Made by a program: the position numbers and the translations under genes
Shown: positions 51,722 through 60,287 of the stretch, piece by piece
How positions within the stretch are numbered: position 1 is the first letter of the stretch
How the letters are laid out: every line of letters begins with the position of its first letter
The notes under the pieces: generated by a model
What the model saw: only the letters and a program-made list of their open reading frames with translations
Database searches by the model: none
What the model was told of the DNA's origin: nothing
NCBI GenBank assembly: GCA_902802375.1
Contig: CADCLS010000003.1
Coordinates: 36,392 to 100,391 of the forward strand
Source of the DNA: Oscillospiraceae bacterium
GTDB lineage: Bacteria > Bacillota > Clostridia > Oscillospirales > Acutalibacteraceae
Direction: 5' to 3'
Length of the DNA stretch: 64,000 bases

Positions 51722-51761
51722 TTTTTCGGTGAACCTCAAAGTTTTGAAGTTCACCGAAAAA
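51722..51761. terminator. Terminator after the PBP gene
   Basis: TTTTTCGGTGAAC (51722-51734) pairs with GTTCACCGAAAAA (51749-51761); read leftward it ends in TTTTTT. Confidence 0.8.
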
Positions 51762-51775
51762 TTTGTTAAATATGA

Positions 51776-54073
51776 TTAGTTTTGAGTATTTTCTTTTTGT
51801 GTCTGTGAATTTTCTGCGTTTGCTTTTGCCTCGGCTTCCCGCTTTTCAACCACATCAGGCGAATCAAGCACCGAACCGCCGTGAGTAGTGCATACGCCCG
51901 GTACAAAATTGCTTTTATACCATCCTACAACCGGGTGTTTACAGGCGTCGGTCGCTAAAAGCCCGGTTTCAGAACAATAATAACGACGAACAGTATAATC
52001 AGTATGCGGAAATTCGCGAACGGCGAGATTTGAGTGAATTTTTGACATTACACCGCCCCACATAGTCCTCGCAATTGAGGAATTGCTGATTTTCTGCTGT
52101 TCATCAAATCCGCACCAGCAAGAGGCAACATAGTAGGGGGAACCGCCTACAAACCAAAGGTCATTGACATTATTTGAAGTACCTGTCTTTGCAAAGATTT
52201 TCATATTCGGTATAAATCCTGCCGCTGATTTACCGGTACCGCTGCCGCCATAAACGACATTTTGAAGCAAGTGGTTCATAACCTCAGCAGTATCTTCGCT
52301 TATAACAACTTCAGGCTGGTCATCCGCCTTCAAAACCACTTTGTTATGTTGGTCATAAACCGAATAATAAAGCATGGGCTTATAGAATTTACCACCGTTG
52401 CCGAATATTGCAAATGCACCGGCTGATTCCAGCGTTGTAATGCCTCCGTTAGTACCTCCCATTCCAAGCGGTGACAGATTTATATCCTCGTTCGTGAGCG
52501 TATTGATGCCAAGCTTTTTTGTGAGAAAGTCATAACAAACCTGAGGAGTAAGCTCATTTACAAGTTGAACGGGTATGGTGTTCATTGAAACTTCCAATGC
52601 ATACTCTACCGTGACATTTCCTCTATAAGAACGGTACCAGTTTACAGGAGTCCATCCGCGGTAGCTTGTAGCCTTATCGTTGACCTTAGACGAATAATTT
52701 ATGAGTCCGTTTTCAATTGCGAGGGAATATGCTGAAATCGGCTTCATAGTAGAGCCGGGCTGACGGATAGCGTCAGTTGCTCTATTGAAACCAGAAAGTC
52801 CTAAATTGACCTTCTTTTCACCAATTCCGCCGGCAAGACCTTTTACATGGCCTTCATAGTCCATAACGGTTATGGCACCCTGGAGTGTGGCACCGTTTTT
52901 ACCCTTAATGCCATAGGTTTTTGAGTTTGAAAATACATTGTCAACTGCCGATTGCACATTGGGGTCGATTGTCGCATAAATCTTGTATCCGCCGCTGTAA
53001 AAATTGCTTGCGGCGTGAGCTTCATCGTAGTTATACTTTTTGGCTAAGTCTTTTGTGACCTGAACTATCAGCGCATCAACAAAATAATTGTTTACTTCGT
53101 TTTCGTTCAACGCTTCACGGGATGCAACTATTTTAACATCCTCAGCTTTTGCCGCTTCATATTGCTCATCGGTTATATATCCTTGTTCGAGCATTTCGTT
53201 CAGCACTGTAATGCGACGCTTCTTGTTCGCATCCGGATGGGTATCCGGCGCATAAGATGACGGGCTTTTCGTGATTGCCGCAAGTGTTGCACACTCCGCG
53301 AGTGTTAAATCCTTTACGCTTTTATCGAAATAGTAGTTTGAAGCAACCTCTACGCCGTAAACGCCGTGTCCCATAGCGATAGTATTAAGGTAACATTCGA
53401 TTATTGTATCTTTTGAATAGTGACCCTCAAGATACCTGGCGCGCATAATTTCGCGCACTTTTCGGCTGACTCGCTTACTGTTATCATTAGTAAGGTTCTT
53501 TACAAGCTGCTGAGTGATTGTAGAACCGCCATAACTTTTCGAGCCCTTAAGGAGATTGAGAAAAGCGGACATTGTCCTTTTCCAATCTATACCGTCGTGA
53601 ACTCTGAAACGCTTATCCTCAATTGCAACGAAAGCATTTACAACATTTTCGGGTATTCCCTCATAGCTTTCGTCCTTTTCTTGAGCTGATTTACGGTCAT
53701 ACGGCACCCAGATGCGGTTATATGTTCCGTGAAGCCTTTGATATTCTTGCCACTCGCCGTCCTTATCCTTGGTATAAATAGTAGTCGTGAAATTGAGCTT
53801 CAAATCGTCAAGGTCTTCTTCCATAGTGCCGTCAACCATAGTGAATGCGTACACTAAGAATGTGGCGGCAACAATGCTTACGGTAATAATACCTACGAGC
53901 ATAACCGTAAGGATTGCAGTAATCACGCGCCGTTTGCCCGTTTTTTTGCGCTTGCGCCGTTTTATTTCGCTGTCAACAGCACTGCTTGAAAAACTGTTTA
54001 GGTCCAGAATATCGTTTTGAGGCGATTCTTCAGGACTGCTAAAACTGAAAATATCGTTATTGTTCTTAGACAT
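51776..54073 (-). CDS. Class A penicillin-binding protein (PBP1A type)
   Basis: The 765-residue bifunctional enzyme has a short cytoplasmic tail, one membrane helix (about 50-75, VITAILTVMLVGIITVSIVA), a glycosyltransferase GT51 domain (VAIEDKRFRVHDGIDW, GGSTITQQLVKNL) and a transpeptidase domain with catalytic Ser in RQPGSTMKP, the SMN motif (EVSMNTIPV) and KTGTSNN. It polymerises and crosslinks peptidoglycan. The C-terminus is a Ser/Asn/Gln/Glu-rich tail. Host gene, next to the tRNAs. ATG 54073 follows gaggtg. Confidence 0.95.
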   Translation of the reverse strand: MSKNNNDIFSFSSPEESPQNDILDLNSFSSSAVDSEIKRRKRKKTGKRRVITAILTVMLVGIITVSIVAATFLVYAFTMVDGTMEEDLDDLKLNFTTTIYTKDKDGEWQEYQRLHGTYNRIWVPYDRKSAQEKDESYEGIPENVVNAFVAIEDKRFRVHDGIDWKRTMSAFLNLLKGSKSYGGSTITQQLVKNLTNDNSKRVSRKVREIMRARYLEGHYSKDTIIECYLNTIAMGHGVYGVEVASNYYFDKSVKDLTLAECATLAAITKSPSSYAPDTHPDANKKRRITVLNEMLEQGYITDEQYEAAKAEDVKIVASREALNENEVNNYFVDALIVQVTKDLAKKYNYDEAHAASNFYSGGYKIYATIDPNVQSAVDNVFSNSKTYGIKGKNGATLQGAITVMDYEGHVKGLAGGIGEKKVNLGLSGFNRATDAIRQPGSTMKPISAYSLAIENGLINYSSKVNDKATSYRGWTPVNWYRSYRGNVTVEYALEVSMNTIPVQLVNELTPQVCYDFLTKKLGINTLTNEDINLSPLGMGGTNGGITTLESAGAFAIFGNGGKFYKPMLYYSVYDQHNKVVLKADDQPEVVISEDTAEVMNHLLQNVVYGGSGTGKSAAGFIPNMKIFAKTGTSNNVNDLWFVGGSPYYVASCWCGFDEQQKISNSSIARTMWGGVMSKIHSNLAVREFPHTDYTVRRYYCSETGLLATDACKHPVVGWYKSNFVPGVCTTHGGSVLDSPDVVEKREAEAKANAENSQTQKENTQN

Positions 54074-54198
54074 TATAACACCTCGCTCATACCGAATAAG
54101 TATTATACTACACTTTTATAAGTATTTGTAGTTACAATTTTTTAACCATTATTTGCATAAAAAGACTGTGTGTGTCAAGAATACTTACGGGTGATACA

Positions 54199-54489
54199 AT
54201 GATATTTTCATATAAAAAAACTGCGGCAGTTGTAATTGCGTTTACACTAACATTGACAATAATTCTCATTTTGATTTATTATCGAAATCCGAGAGAGGTG
54301 GAGAACAAATATATTCTTAAAGAGTATAACGGAACAGTCGCTCTTTTTAAGAATGATGAGGTTATATCGGTTTACGATGAAATAGTTTTATCCGCATTTC
54401 CGAGTGCGGACCGTCAAAGATTTGCTGAGGGAATAGCGATTAATTCACCTGAGGAAGCAGAATATATAATTGAGGATTTTGACGGTTAA
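54199..54489 (+). CDS. Small membrane-anchored protein, BofC-C-like tail
   Basis: 96 residues: an N-terminal hydrophobic anchor (AAVVIAFTLTLTIILILIYY, residues ~9-28) and an extracytoplasmic tail with YILKEYNGTVALFKNDEVISVYDE, resembling the C-terminal domain of the BofC family (forespore pro-sigma-K checkpoint) that recurs as a stand-alone module in Clostridia. Function not certain. ATG 54199 follows ggtga. It diverges from the PBP gene. Confidence 0.6.
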   Translation: MIFSYKKTAAVVIAFTLTLTIILILIYYRNPREVENKYILKEYNGTVALFKNDEVISVYDEIVLSAFPSADRQRFAEGIAINSPEEAEYIIEDFDG

Positions 54490-54498
54490 AAATTTATC

Positions 54499-54526
54499 TT
54501 GCAAAATTAAACTTTTGTATTATAAT
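54499..54526 (+). promoter_or_regulatory. Promoter of the DUF4364 gene
   Basis: TTGCAA (54499-54504) and TATAAT (54521-54526) with a 16-bp spacer, 37 bp before the start codon. Confidence 0.6.
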
Positions 54527-54563
54527 AAAAGTTAACTTACTGACGATAAGGAGGGTACCGATA

Positions 54564-55112
54564 ATGGAAAATGATGCCATAGGCGCAGGCGTTAGAAACG
54601 GTGGCCTTTTCAGCACAACTGAAATCAGAATACTTATTTGTTATATATTAAACGCCGTTAAAGAGCCGGTACCCGCCTCTATGCTTTCAAACATTTTGCA
54701 TTTTGAAGGTATTGCCAATGTCTTTGAGGTGAGTGATGCTATGGCGCATCTTGAAGCAAACGGTCAGATAGTGCCTGTGGATGACGAAAAGAAATACTAC
54801 GAGATAACGCCCGAAGGCACATCTGTGGCGAATGAGCTTGATTCCTCGCTGTCACTTACAGTAAGGCAGAGAGCGTACATAGCAACAATGAAAATGCTTG
54901 CAAAGATTAAAAATGCAAAGGGTACGCGCTTTCATATTTCAAATGAGAACGGGCACTCATACATAACCTGCAGTGCGGTTGACGGTAAAGTAACGCTCAT
55001 AGAAGTAAAAATGCTGATACCGGATGAAAAAAGCGGTACATATATACGAGAAAAGTTTCTCGAAAATCCGTCCGAAATCTTTTCGGGTATAATAGAAAAG
55101 CTATCAAAATAA
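54564..55112 (+). CDS. DUF4364 family winged-helix protein
   Basis: The 182-residue protein starts with a winged helix (STTEIRILICYILNAVKEPVPASML, NVFEVSDAMAHLEANGQIVPVDDEKKYYEITPEG) and ends with an alpha/beta domain, as in the DUF4364 family of Clostridia. Likely a DNA-binding regulator, target unknown. SD ggaggg precedes the ATG. Followed by a gene for a zinc-ribbon membrane protein 40 bp away. Confidence 0.85.
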   Translation: MENDAIGAGVRNGGLFSTTEIRILICYILNAVKEPVPASMLSNILHFEGIANVFEVSDAMAHLEANGQIVPVDDEKKYYEITPEGTSVANELDSSLSLTVRQRAYIATMKMLAKIKNAKGTRFHISNENGHSYITCSAVDGKVTLIEVKMLIPDEKSGTYIREKFLENPSEIFSGIIEKLSK

Positions 55113-55152
55113 AATTATAATATTATTCATTAAAAAGAGAAGGGGAATGTTT

Positions 55153-55641
55153 ATGAAAATTTGTCCTAATTGTAATACTCAGCTTGATGACGCTGCAGTT
55201 TTCTGCACTAATTGCGGCACACAGTTTTCAGCATCGCAACCTCAGCCACAGCAGCAGTACGCGCAATCTCAGCCGGTATATGCGCCGTTTTTTGATCCTT
55301 ATGACCATACTTCTGAATATGACCCCAAAGACATATCTGATAACAAGGTTTTCGCTATGCTCGGATATTTGCTTGGAACAATAGGTGTTATTATAGCGCT
55401 TTTAGCATCTAAAGATTCACCGTATACAATGTTCCATGTCCGTCAGGCGCTAAAGTTCACAGTTGTAAACATACTTTTGATTTTAATCACAGCGCTTTTA
55501 TTCTGGACGGTTATTGTGCCTTTAGCTTTCGGCGTTATAACCTGCATACTTACTGTTATTAAGGTTATTTGTTTCTTCCAGATTTGCTCGGGGAAAGCGA
55601 AGGAACCTGCTATAATCCGTAGCCTTGGCTTTTTGAAATAA
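55153..55641 (+). CDS. Zinc-ribbon plus DUF4870-like membrane protein
   Basis: 162 residues: a zinc ribbon (CPNCNTQLDDAAVFCTNCGTQF), a Gln/Pro/Tyr-rich linker, then three hydrophobic segments (FAMLGYLLGTIGVIIALL; LKFTVVNILLILITALLFWTVIV; AFGVITCILTVIKVICFFQ) as in DUF4870 (Tic20-like) proteins. Such proteins are widespread in Firmicutes with unknown function. ATG 55153 is preferred because aagggga lies 7 nt before; the earlier ATG at 55147 is too close to it. The terminator 55647-55680 follows. Confidence 0.82.
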   Translation: MKICPNCNTQLDDAAVFCTNCGTQFSASQPQPQQQYAQSQPVYAPFFDPYDHTSEYDPKDISDNKVFAMLGYLLGTIGVIIALLASKDSPYTMFHVRQALKFTVVNILLILITALLFWTVIVPLAFGVITCILTVIKVICFFQICSGKAKEPAIIRSLGFLK

Positions 55642-55646
55642 TAAGT

Positions 55647-55680
55647 GCCTCATACTCGGAAACGAGTATGAGGCGTTTTT
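55647..55680. terminator. Bidirectional terminator between convergent genes
   Basis: GCCTCATACTCG (55647-55658) pairs with CGAGTATGAGGC (55663-55674) around GAAA, followed by GTTTTT. Confidence 0.88.
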
Positions 55681-56101
55681 ATGTGTTGTTATCATTTTTG
55701 GCTGAGTCAATACTTCCCCTGAAAACCACATATTTTTGAAAAAGATACTCTGTTATGAGGTTTATCAGCATAGTACCTGCTAATACAATGTATTCGTTTA
55801 TACCGACTTTTTCTGATGTAAGATACGCGGTCCACCAAGTGGATAGGGGAGTGAAGACTAAATAATATCCTGCAACCTTTAGCATAGCGATTGGTACATT
55901 GTTTGCGGAACAAAATGTGATTTTGCGGTTTAATGTAAAATTCCAAATAACTGACAGTATCAAAGCAATCAGATATGATACCCAATAGTTAAAATTAAAA
56001 ACCTCATTAAACAGCGAAAAGCTTATTAATTCAATTATACCTGCGCTAATAGAAAACAGTGTGAATTTTATTGTTCTGAAAAATTCTTTTTTATTACTCA
56101 A
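55679..56101 (-). CDS. GtrA-like membrane protein
   Basis: The 140-residue protein has four hydrophobic segments and the GtrA signature (TLFSISAGIIELISFSLFNE, SYLIALILSVIWNFTLNRKITF). GtrA-like proteins flip or help flip lipid-linked sugars. The start is a TTG at 56101, 8 nt after gaggt. It lies 6 bp downstream of the DUF4097 gene in the same direction. Confidence 0.85.
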   Translation of the reverse strand: MSNKKEFFRTIKFTLFSISAGIIELISFSLFNEVFNFNYWVSYLIALILSVIWNFTLNRKITFCSANNVPIAMLKVAGYYLVFTPLSTWWTAYLTSEKVGINEYIVLAGTMLINLITEYLFQKYVVFRGSIDSAKNDNNT

Positions 56102-56107
56102 TGTTAT

Positions 56108-56950
56108 TTACCTCGTCAGTTCTATCAATATATTTCCGGTAGAAGTTGTGATTTCACATTTTCCGCCTGAATTTGTATCGGGAACATTTATTTTTCCGGT
56201 AGAGGTTTTTGCAATAAAATTTTTCTCCGAACGAAGCGTTCCGGTAACGTCTCCGGTTGAGGTTCTTACGGTGAGCTTTAACGCGTCGCAGTTGTCAAAA
56301 ATAACATCACCTGTATTTCTTTTGATATTGCATTCGTCAGACGCGAGCACGTTTTTAAGCGTAATGTCACCAGTGCTTCCGACTGAAATAAATGATTTGC
56401 ACATAATATCTGTAAGACTGATTTTTCCGGTACTTACCTCGGTGGAAAAAGTCTTTGCGCATTCAATATTCCTGCCACAAATTTTCCCGGTTGACACTGA
56501 AAGATTTATCATTTCCGCACGGAAATCATCAATGTTAATATCACCTGTACTTGTTTTTACAGTCAAAGATTTGTAGAAATTAGACGGTAGATATACCGTA
56601 ATTGACTGCGGTCTGAAAGAAAACAATGTTAAATAATCGTACCAGGACCGATTGTCAACAACAATGATTTTCAAAACGCCGTTTTTGACATAAACATCGT
56701 ATCTGACTTTTGTCCGTTCAACGCAATCTACGCTCGGTTTTTGGTTATCAGAATTCTTTAATATAATATTAGCCTCTTTAGAAATGATTTCTATGGTTTC
56801 AAAATCTTCATTTAAGGCGTATGTGTTTGTCTCATATTCGTCTGTATCTAATCTGGAAAAATCAAAATCCGATGCAATAAATGCAATTGCGAAAATTAAT
56901 GTGCCAGCTACAACAAGTATTACGGCGGCTATAATAAATCCTTTCTTCAT
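56108..56950 (-). CDS. DUF4097 family beta-helix envelope protein
   Basis: 280 residues with an N-terminal membrane anchor (GFIIAAVILVVAGTLIFAIAF) and a tandem repeat of TSTGDI/VSTGKI units (for example SLTVKTSTGDINIDDFRAEM, EVSTGKISLTDIM), the right-handed beta-helix pattern of DUF4097. It is encoded with the DUF1700 and PadR genes, a conserved Firmicutes trio thought to sense or stabilise the cell envelope. It overlaps the DUF1700 gene by 4 bp. Confidence 0.9.
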   Translation of the reverse strand: MKKGFIIAAVILVVAGTLIFAIAFIASDFDFSRLDTDEYETNTYALNEDFETIEIISKEANIILKNSDNQKPSVDCVERTKVRYDVYVKNGVLKIIVVDNRSWYDYLTLFSFRPQSITVYLPSNFYKSLTVKTSTGDINIDDFRAEMINLSVSTGKICGRNIECAKTFSTEVSTGKISLTDIMCKSFISVGSTGDITLKNVLASDECNIKRNTGDVIFDNCDALKLTVRTSTGDVTGTLRSEKNFIAKTSTGKINVPDTNSGGKCEITTSTGNILIELTR

Positions 56951-57549
56951 TTTCGGGTCTCCTTATTTATAAACATATATTTGATACCGATGACGCCTTT
57001 CCAAGTCAATTTAATTATACTCTTGGAAACAGCTACACATCCAAAAAGAATAAAGATTGAAAGCCCTCCGATAAACATAGCAATAGCCAGAGTCATAAAA
57101 GCGGGTGTAATATTTGCGTTTATGAAATATACAACAGATATTGCAATTCCGCCTAGAGCAGAAATTAAAATAGAAATATCAAATGCCCACAGTGAAATTA
57201 CTAGCGCCCAGACAACAATATACAATGAGAGAATAACTGCACCTGCAGCAATAATAAGAGGGAACCATACGGGGAATCCCAAAACAATCAGAATTATTTC
57301 CCATATTCGCAAGGCACGCTTGGGCTTAACTTTTTCTTTTACAAGCCTTGGAAGTGGTGTTTCGGCAACAATCTGTGTTGTTACTTCTTGTACCGAACCA
57401 ATTTCCGCAATTGCCTGCTCCTCGCTCATACCTTCTTCTATATGGTCATCAATTATTTCACTATAAAATGCAATCCGTTCTTCAATATCTTCTTGCGGAA
57501 GCCATGAAAGAGCTTTTTGCATTTGGGTAAGGAATTCCTGTTTATTCAT
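56947..57549 (-). CDS. DUF1700 domain membrane protein
   Basis: The 200-residue protein begins MNKQEFLTQMQKALSWLPQEDIEERIAFYSEIIDD, the DUF1700 start, has the GMSEEQAIAEIGSVQEV block, then four hydrophobic segments. The family partners with PadR regulators and DUF4097. It overlaps both neighbours by 4 bp. Function in envelope stress is inferred from relatives. Confidence 0.9.
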   Translation of the reverse strand: MNKQEFLTQMQKALSWLPQEDIEERIAFYSEIIDDHIEEGMSEEQAIAEIGSVQEVTTQIVAETPLPRLVKEKVKPKRALRIWEIILIVLGFPVWFPLIIAAGAVILSLYIVVWALVISLWAFDISILISALGGIAISVVYFINANITPAFMTLAIAMFIGGLSIFILFGCVAVSKSIIKLTWKGVIGIKYMFINKETRK

Positions 57550-57860
57550 AACAATGCCTCCTTAGTGACAAAATTATAAATTGTGATAACTTCTTTCCAT
57601 TCGCGCTTAAATTCTTCTATACGCTTTATACCGCTTTCGGTTATATGATAATACTTTCTAAGCCTGCCGTCATGCTCGGCACTTCGTACCGTAAGCATTC
57701 CGGTGCCTTCAAGTCGTTTTAGTATTGTGTATAATGTCGATTCAGACATTTCAATGCACGGCTTCAGGTCTTTTATTATCTTATAGCCATATGAATCTTC
57801 GTTTTTAATAGCAGCAAGAACACAAAGGTCAAGTAAACCGCGTTTTAGCTGAACATCCAT
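57546..57860 (-). CDS. PadR family transcriptional regulator
   Basis: 104 residues with the PadR winged helix: LKRGLLDLCVLAAIKNEDSYGYKIIKDL, ESTLYTILKRLEGTGMLTVRSAEHDGRLRKYYHITESG. PadR proteins repress their own operon and sense small molecules or envelope state. It is the first gene of the PadR-DUF1700-DUF4097 operon and has an excellent promoter (57885-57913) and SD aggaggt. Confidence 0.93.
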   Translation of the reverse strand: MDVQLKRGLLDLCVLAAIKNEDSYGYKIIKDLKPCIEMSESTLYTILKRLEGTGMLTVRSAEHDGRLRKYYHITESGIKRIEEFKREWKEVITIYNFVTKEALL

Positions 57861-57884
57861 ATTATACCTCCTGTAACATAATAC

Positions 57885-57913
57885 ATCATATCACGAAGTA
57901 TAACGCCTGTCAA
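57885..57913 (-). promoter_or_regulatory. Promoter of the PadR operon
   Basis: Minus-strand TTGACA (57908-57913) and TATGAT (57885-57890), 17-bp spacer. Short inverted repeats around the -10 (ATACATCATATCAC) may serve PadR. Confidence 0.75.
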
Positions 57914-57964
57914 TAGTTTTTATTAGCTAGTTATAAAAATGAAACGACAAGGAATCATTTTTCA

Positions 57965-58007
57965 CAAAACTAAAAAGAAAGCGCAACACCTGCGGTGTCA
58001 CACTTTC
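57965..58007. repeat. 43-bp direct repeat, copy 1
   Basis: The 43 bp beginning CAAAACTAAAAAGAAAGCGC and ending GTGTCACACTTTC are identical to 58230-58272. The repeat contains the palindrome ACACCTGCGGTGT. Confidence 0.85.
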
Positions 58008-58229
58008 CTGTTGAAACAAATATTTCTACGAGATTTATGGTCGAGTCACTGAAAAAAGAAAAGCAGGGACTACATCCGGGTTGGGTGCAGACCCTGCCTG
58101 CTGGTTCGCCCGAAGGGATTCGCCACGCCGCAAATGTTGCGGCTACACGCCCACGGGCTCGGCAACCGTTCACCGAAAGGTTGCCGTTTTGCAAGCAAAA
58201 CAGCCCTGTTCGAATCCCTTCGTTTTTTG
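58008..58229. other. Non-coding spacer between 43-bp repeats, tRNA-like fragments
   Basis: No gene. The sequence contains pieces that look like tRNA T-arms on both strands (GCCCGAAGGGATTCG near 58109, matching the tRNA-Arg 3' half, and CTGTTCGAATCCCTTCG near 58207). Open frames crossing it (up to 188 codons) read through tRNA sequence and are not genes. Confidence 0.6.
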
Positions 58230-58272
58230 CAAAACTAAAAAGAAAGCGCAACACCTGCGGTGTCACACTTTC
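58230..58272. repeat. 43-bp direct repeat, copy 2
   Basis: Identical to 57965-58007; ends 4 bp before the tRNA-Arg 3' end. Confidence 0.85.
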
Positions 58273-58276
58273 TTTT

Positions 58277-58353
58277 TGGCCCGCCCGAAGGGATTCGAAC
58301 CCCCGGTCTTCAGAATCGGAATCTGCTGCGTTATCCAGCTGCGCCACGGGCGG
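58277..58353 (-). tRNA. tRNA-Arg (anticodon CCG)
   Basis: 77 nt: acceptor CCGCCCG/CGGGCGG, anticodon loop TTCCGAT (CCG), T-arm with GGTTCGAATCC, CCA encoded. Confidence 0.92.
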
Positions 58354-58388
58354 ATATTGCTCTCACAAAAAAATGAGAGCTTATACTT

Positions 58389-58625
58389 GGCTTACACTCG
58401 ATAAGGACAAAACGCCCGACAATCGGCTGTTTTGTCGTTCCTTCACGCCTTCGCTCATTGAAATACGACAGTATTCCTGCTTCGCTCATACGCGAAATCT
58501 GCGAAAAACAGTTCGATTTCGGGTGCGAAGCAGTTTTGTAATACTGGCGTATTCGGCGTGACGAGGCAAGAACGGGCTGAAAATTTTGCCCTCCAAAGCC
58601 ATTTTGTTCTTACCGAGTGTAAGCC
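58389..58625. repeat. ~237-bp imperfect palindrome (MITE-like)
   Basis: GGCTTACACTCG (58389-58400) is the exact inverse complement of 58614-58625, and the inverted homology continues inward imperfectly (AGTATTCCTGCTTCGC against GCGAAGCAGTTTTGTAATACT). No coding potential. The element could be a non-autonomous transposon relic or a large RNA hairpin at the 3' side of galE and tRNA-Arg. Confidence 0.6.
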
Positions 58626-58630
58626 TTAAT

Positions 58631-59644
58631 TTAGTTTTCAAAACCGTTCGGGTTATTCTTCTGCCAGCGCCAAGTATCTTCACACATCTCTTCAATACCG
58701 CGTTTAGCTTCCCAACCGAGCAGTTCTTTTGCTTTTGAAGCGTCGGCATAAACCTCATCCGGGTCTCCCGGTCTGCGTGGGTCGAAAACATAAGGAATTT
58801 CAATGCCTGAAGCTTTTTCAAATGCTGCGCGAAGCTCAAGCACAGTAGTACCTTTTCCTGTGCCGAGGTTTATTTCCTCGCACCCGGTATTTTTAAGCGC
58901 CCATTCAACCGCCTTTACATGACCTAACGCCAAGTCTACCACATGAATATAGTCACGAACACCTGTGCCATCCGGCGTATTATAATCATTGCCGAAAACA
59001 TGGAGCTTTTCGAGCCTACCAACTGCAACCTGCGATATGTACGGCATAAGATTGTTTGGTATACCCTTAGGGTCTTCGCCGATTGTACCGCTTTTATGTG
59101 CACCGATAGGGTTAAAGTAGCGAAGCAGTGCTATTGACCATTCGTTGTCCGACACAAAAATATCGCGCAGAATATGCTCAATAAAAAGCTTTGTTCTGCC
59201 ATACGGATTTATTGCTCCTGTAGGCATACCTTCTTTTAGAGGCATTTCTTTTGTAACTCCGTAAACCGTAGCGGATGAGGAAAATACAATTCTTTTAACG
59301 CCAAATTCGTTCATAACTTCAACTAACGATATAGTGCTTTCAAGATTATTATCATAGTACATAATAGGCTTCTTAACCGATTCGCCAACAGCTTTAAGAC
59401 CTGCAAAGTGAATTACAGCATCAATTTTATTCTCTGTAAAAATCTTTCTGAGCGCCGTCTTATCACGAACATCATTCTCATAGAATTTCAGTGATTTTCC
59501 GGTGATGCTCTCAATTCTTTCAAGTGATTTTTTATTGCTGTTGTCAAGATTGTCTATGACAACCACATCGAATCCGCTATTTAACATTTCGATGCATGTG
59601 TGACTTCCTATATAACCTGCGCCACCTGTAACGAGTATTGACAT
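58631..59644 (-). CDS. galE: UDP-glucose 4-epimerase
   Basis: The 337-residue extended SDR enzyme has the NAD-binding motif [13 protein letters not shown] at the start, the catalytic Ser-Tyr-Lys set ([14 protein letters not shown]) and the C-terminal [22 protein letters not shown] block. It interconverts UDP-glucose and UDP-galactose for the Leloir pathway and cell-surface glycans. It stands alone with a good promoter (59675-59702). SD ggaggg. Confidence 0.96.
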   Translation of the reverse strand: MSILVTGGAGYIGSHTCIEMLNSGFDVVVIDNLDNSNKKSLERIESITGKSLKFYENDVRDKTALRKIFTENKIDAVIHFAGLKAVGESVKKPIMYYDNNLESTISLVEVMNEFGVKRIVFSSSATVYGVTKEMPLKEGMPTGAINPYGRTKLFIEHILRDIFVSDNEWSIALLRYFNPIGAHKSGTIGEDPKGIPNNLMPYISQVAVGRLEKLHVFGNDYNTPDGTGVRDYIHVVDLALGHVKAVEWALKNTGCEEINLGTGKGTTVLELRAAFEKASGIEIPYVFDPRRPGDPDEVYADASKAKELLGWEAKRGIEEMCEDTWRWQKNNPNGFEN

Positions 59645-59674
59645 TTTATCCCTCCAAAAAACATTATATAAATA

Positions 59675-59702
59675 ATTATACCTTAAGATAATAGATTGTC
59701 AA
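59675..59702 (-). promoter_or_regulatory. Promoter of galE
   Basis: Minus-strand TTGACA (59697-59702) and TATAAT (59675-59680), 16-bp spacer. Confidence 0.8.
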
Positions 59703-59774
59703 GCGAAAAGAATACAAGGAATAGCGGTTATTTATACTATTAAAATTATTTTGTATAAAAATGTGAAATTTTGC

Positions 59775-59803
59775 TTGACTTTACTTAATGGATATGATAT
59801 ATT
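59775..59803 (+). promoter_or_regulatory. Promoter of tRNA-Thr(TGT)/tRNA-Tyr
   Basis: TTGACT (59775-59780) and TATATT (59798-59803), 17-bp spacer, ending 16 bp before the tRNA. Confidence 0.75.
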
Positions 59804-59819
59804 AATTGGGCGCGAAATC

Positions 59820-59895
59820 GCTGGTGTAGCTCAGTTGGTAGAGCAGCTGATTTGTAATCAGCAGGTCGGGGGTTCAAGTCCGTCCACCAGCTCCA
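59820..59895 (+). tRNA. tRNA-Thr (anticodon TGT)
   Basis: 76 nt: acceptor GCTGGTG/CACCAGC, anticodon arm CTGAT-TTGTAAT-CAG (TGT), T-loop GTTCAAGTC, CCA encoded. Confidence 0.95.
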
Positions 59896-59913
59896 TTTTG
59901 CAAAACTTAATAT

Positions 59914-59998
59914 GGGAGAGTTCCCGAGTGGCCAAAGGGGGCAGACTGTAAATCTGTTGTCTTCGACTTCGATGGTTCGAATCCATCCTCTCCCACCA
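59914..59998 (+). tRNA. tRNA-Tyr (anticodon GTA)
   Basis: 85 nt: acceptor GGGAGAG/CTCTCCC, anticodon loop CTGTAAA (GTA), long variable arm (class II) and CCA. The 3' end is the likely insertion point of the second element. Confidence 0.95.
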
Positions 59999-60001
59999 TC
60001 C

Positions 60002-60027
60002 GGGCAGGTTTTTTAACCTGCCCTTTT
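60002..60027 (+). terminator. Terminator after tRNA-Tyr
   Basis: GGGCAGGTT (60002-60010) pairs with AACCTGCCC (60015-60023), followed by TTTT. It is 4 bp behind the tRNA, so as in the first element it may be element-supplied. Confidence 0.85.
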
Positions 60028-60114
60028 CTTGTCTCAAAATGCCCGAAAACGCCCTATTTATGCGGGTTCCCAGACTTTCATAAATCGACTTGAGTAATCT
60101 TAAGTTCGTCTAAA

Positions 60115-60170
60115 TTGGGCTACTTTTGGGTCATTTTGGGCTATTATTGGGCTACTTTTGGGCTACTTTT
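60115..60170. repeat. Helically phased 11-bp repeats (arm-type sites)
   Basis: GGGCTA begins at 60117, 60138, 60149 and 60160, and a variant GGGTCA at 60128. The unit is TTTTGGGCTAC with spacing 11, 10, 11, 11, about one helical turn each. Likely binding sites for the integrase N-terminal domain. Confidence 0.65.
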
Positions 60171-60287
60171 TTGCCCATTTTTTTGCTATTTTTAGTTTTT
60201 ATAATGATGTAGTGATATGCACCCCAAAAGTGTCTAACTTTTGGGGTGCATATCTTTCAAAGGCTCCGATTTTATTTTCCAGTTGAT

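Noticed and set aside
57995-58561. A 188-codon rightward open frame over tRNA-Arg and its repeats
   Set aside because: It reads antisense through the tRNA (giving the familiar spurious RRDSNPRSSESES-type peptide) and through duplicated repeats; no SD or family match.
60115-60170. CRISPR-like or coding tandem repeat
   Set aside because: Repeat period is one helical turn with no spacers; arm-type binding sites fit better.
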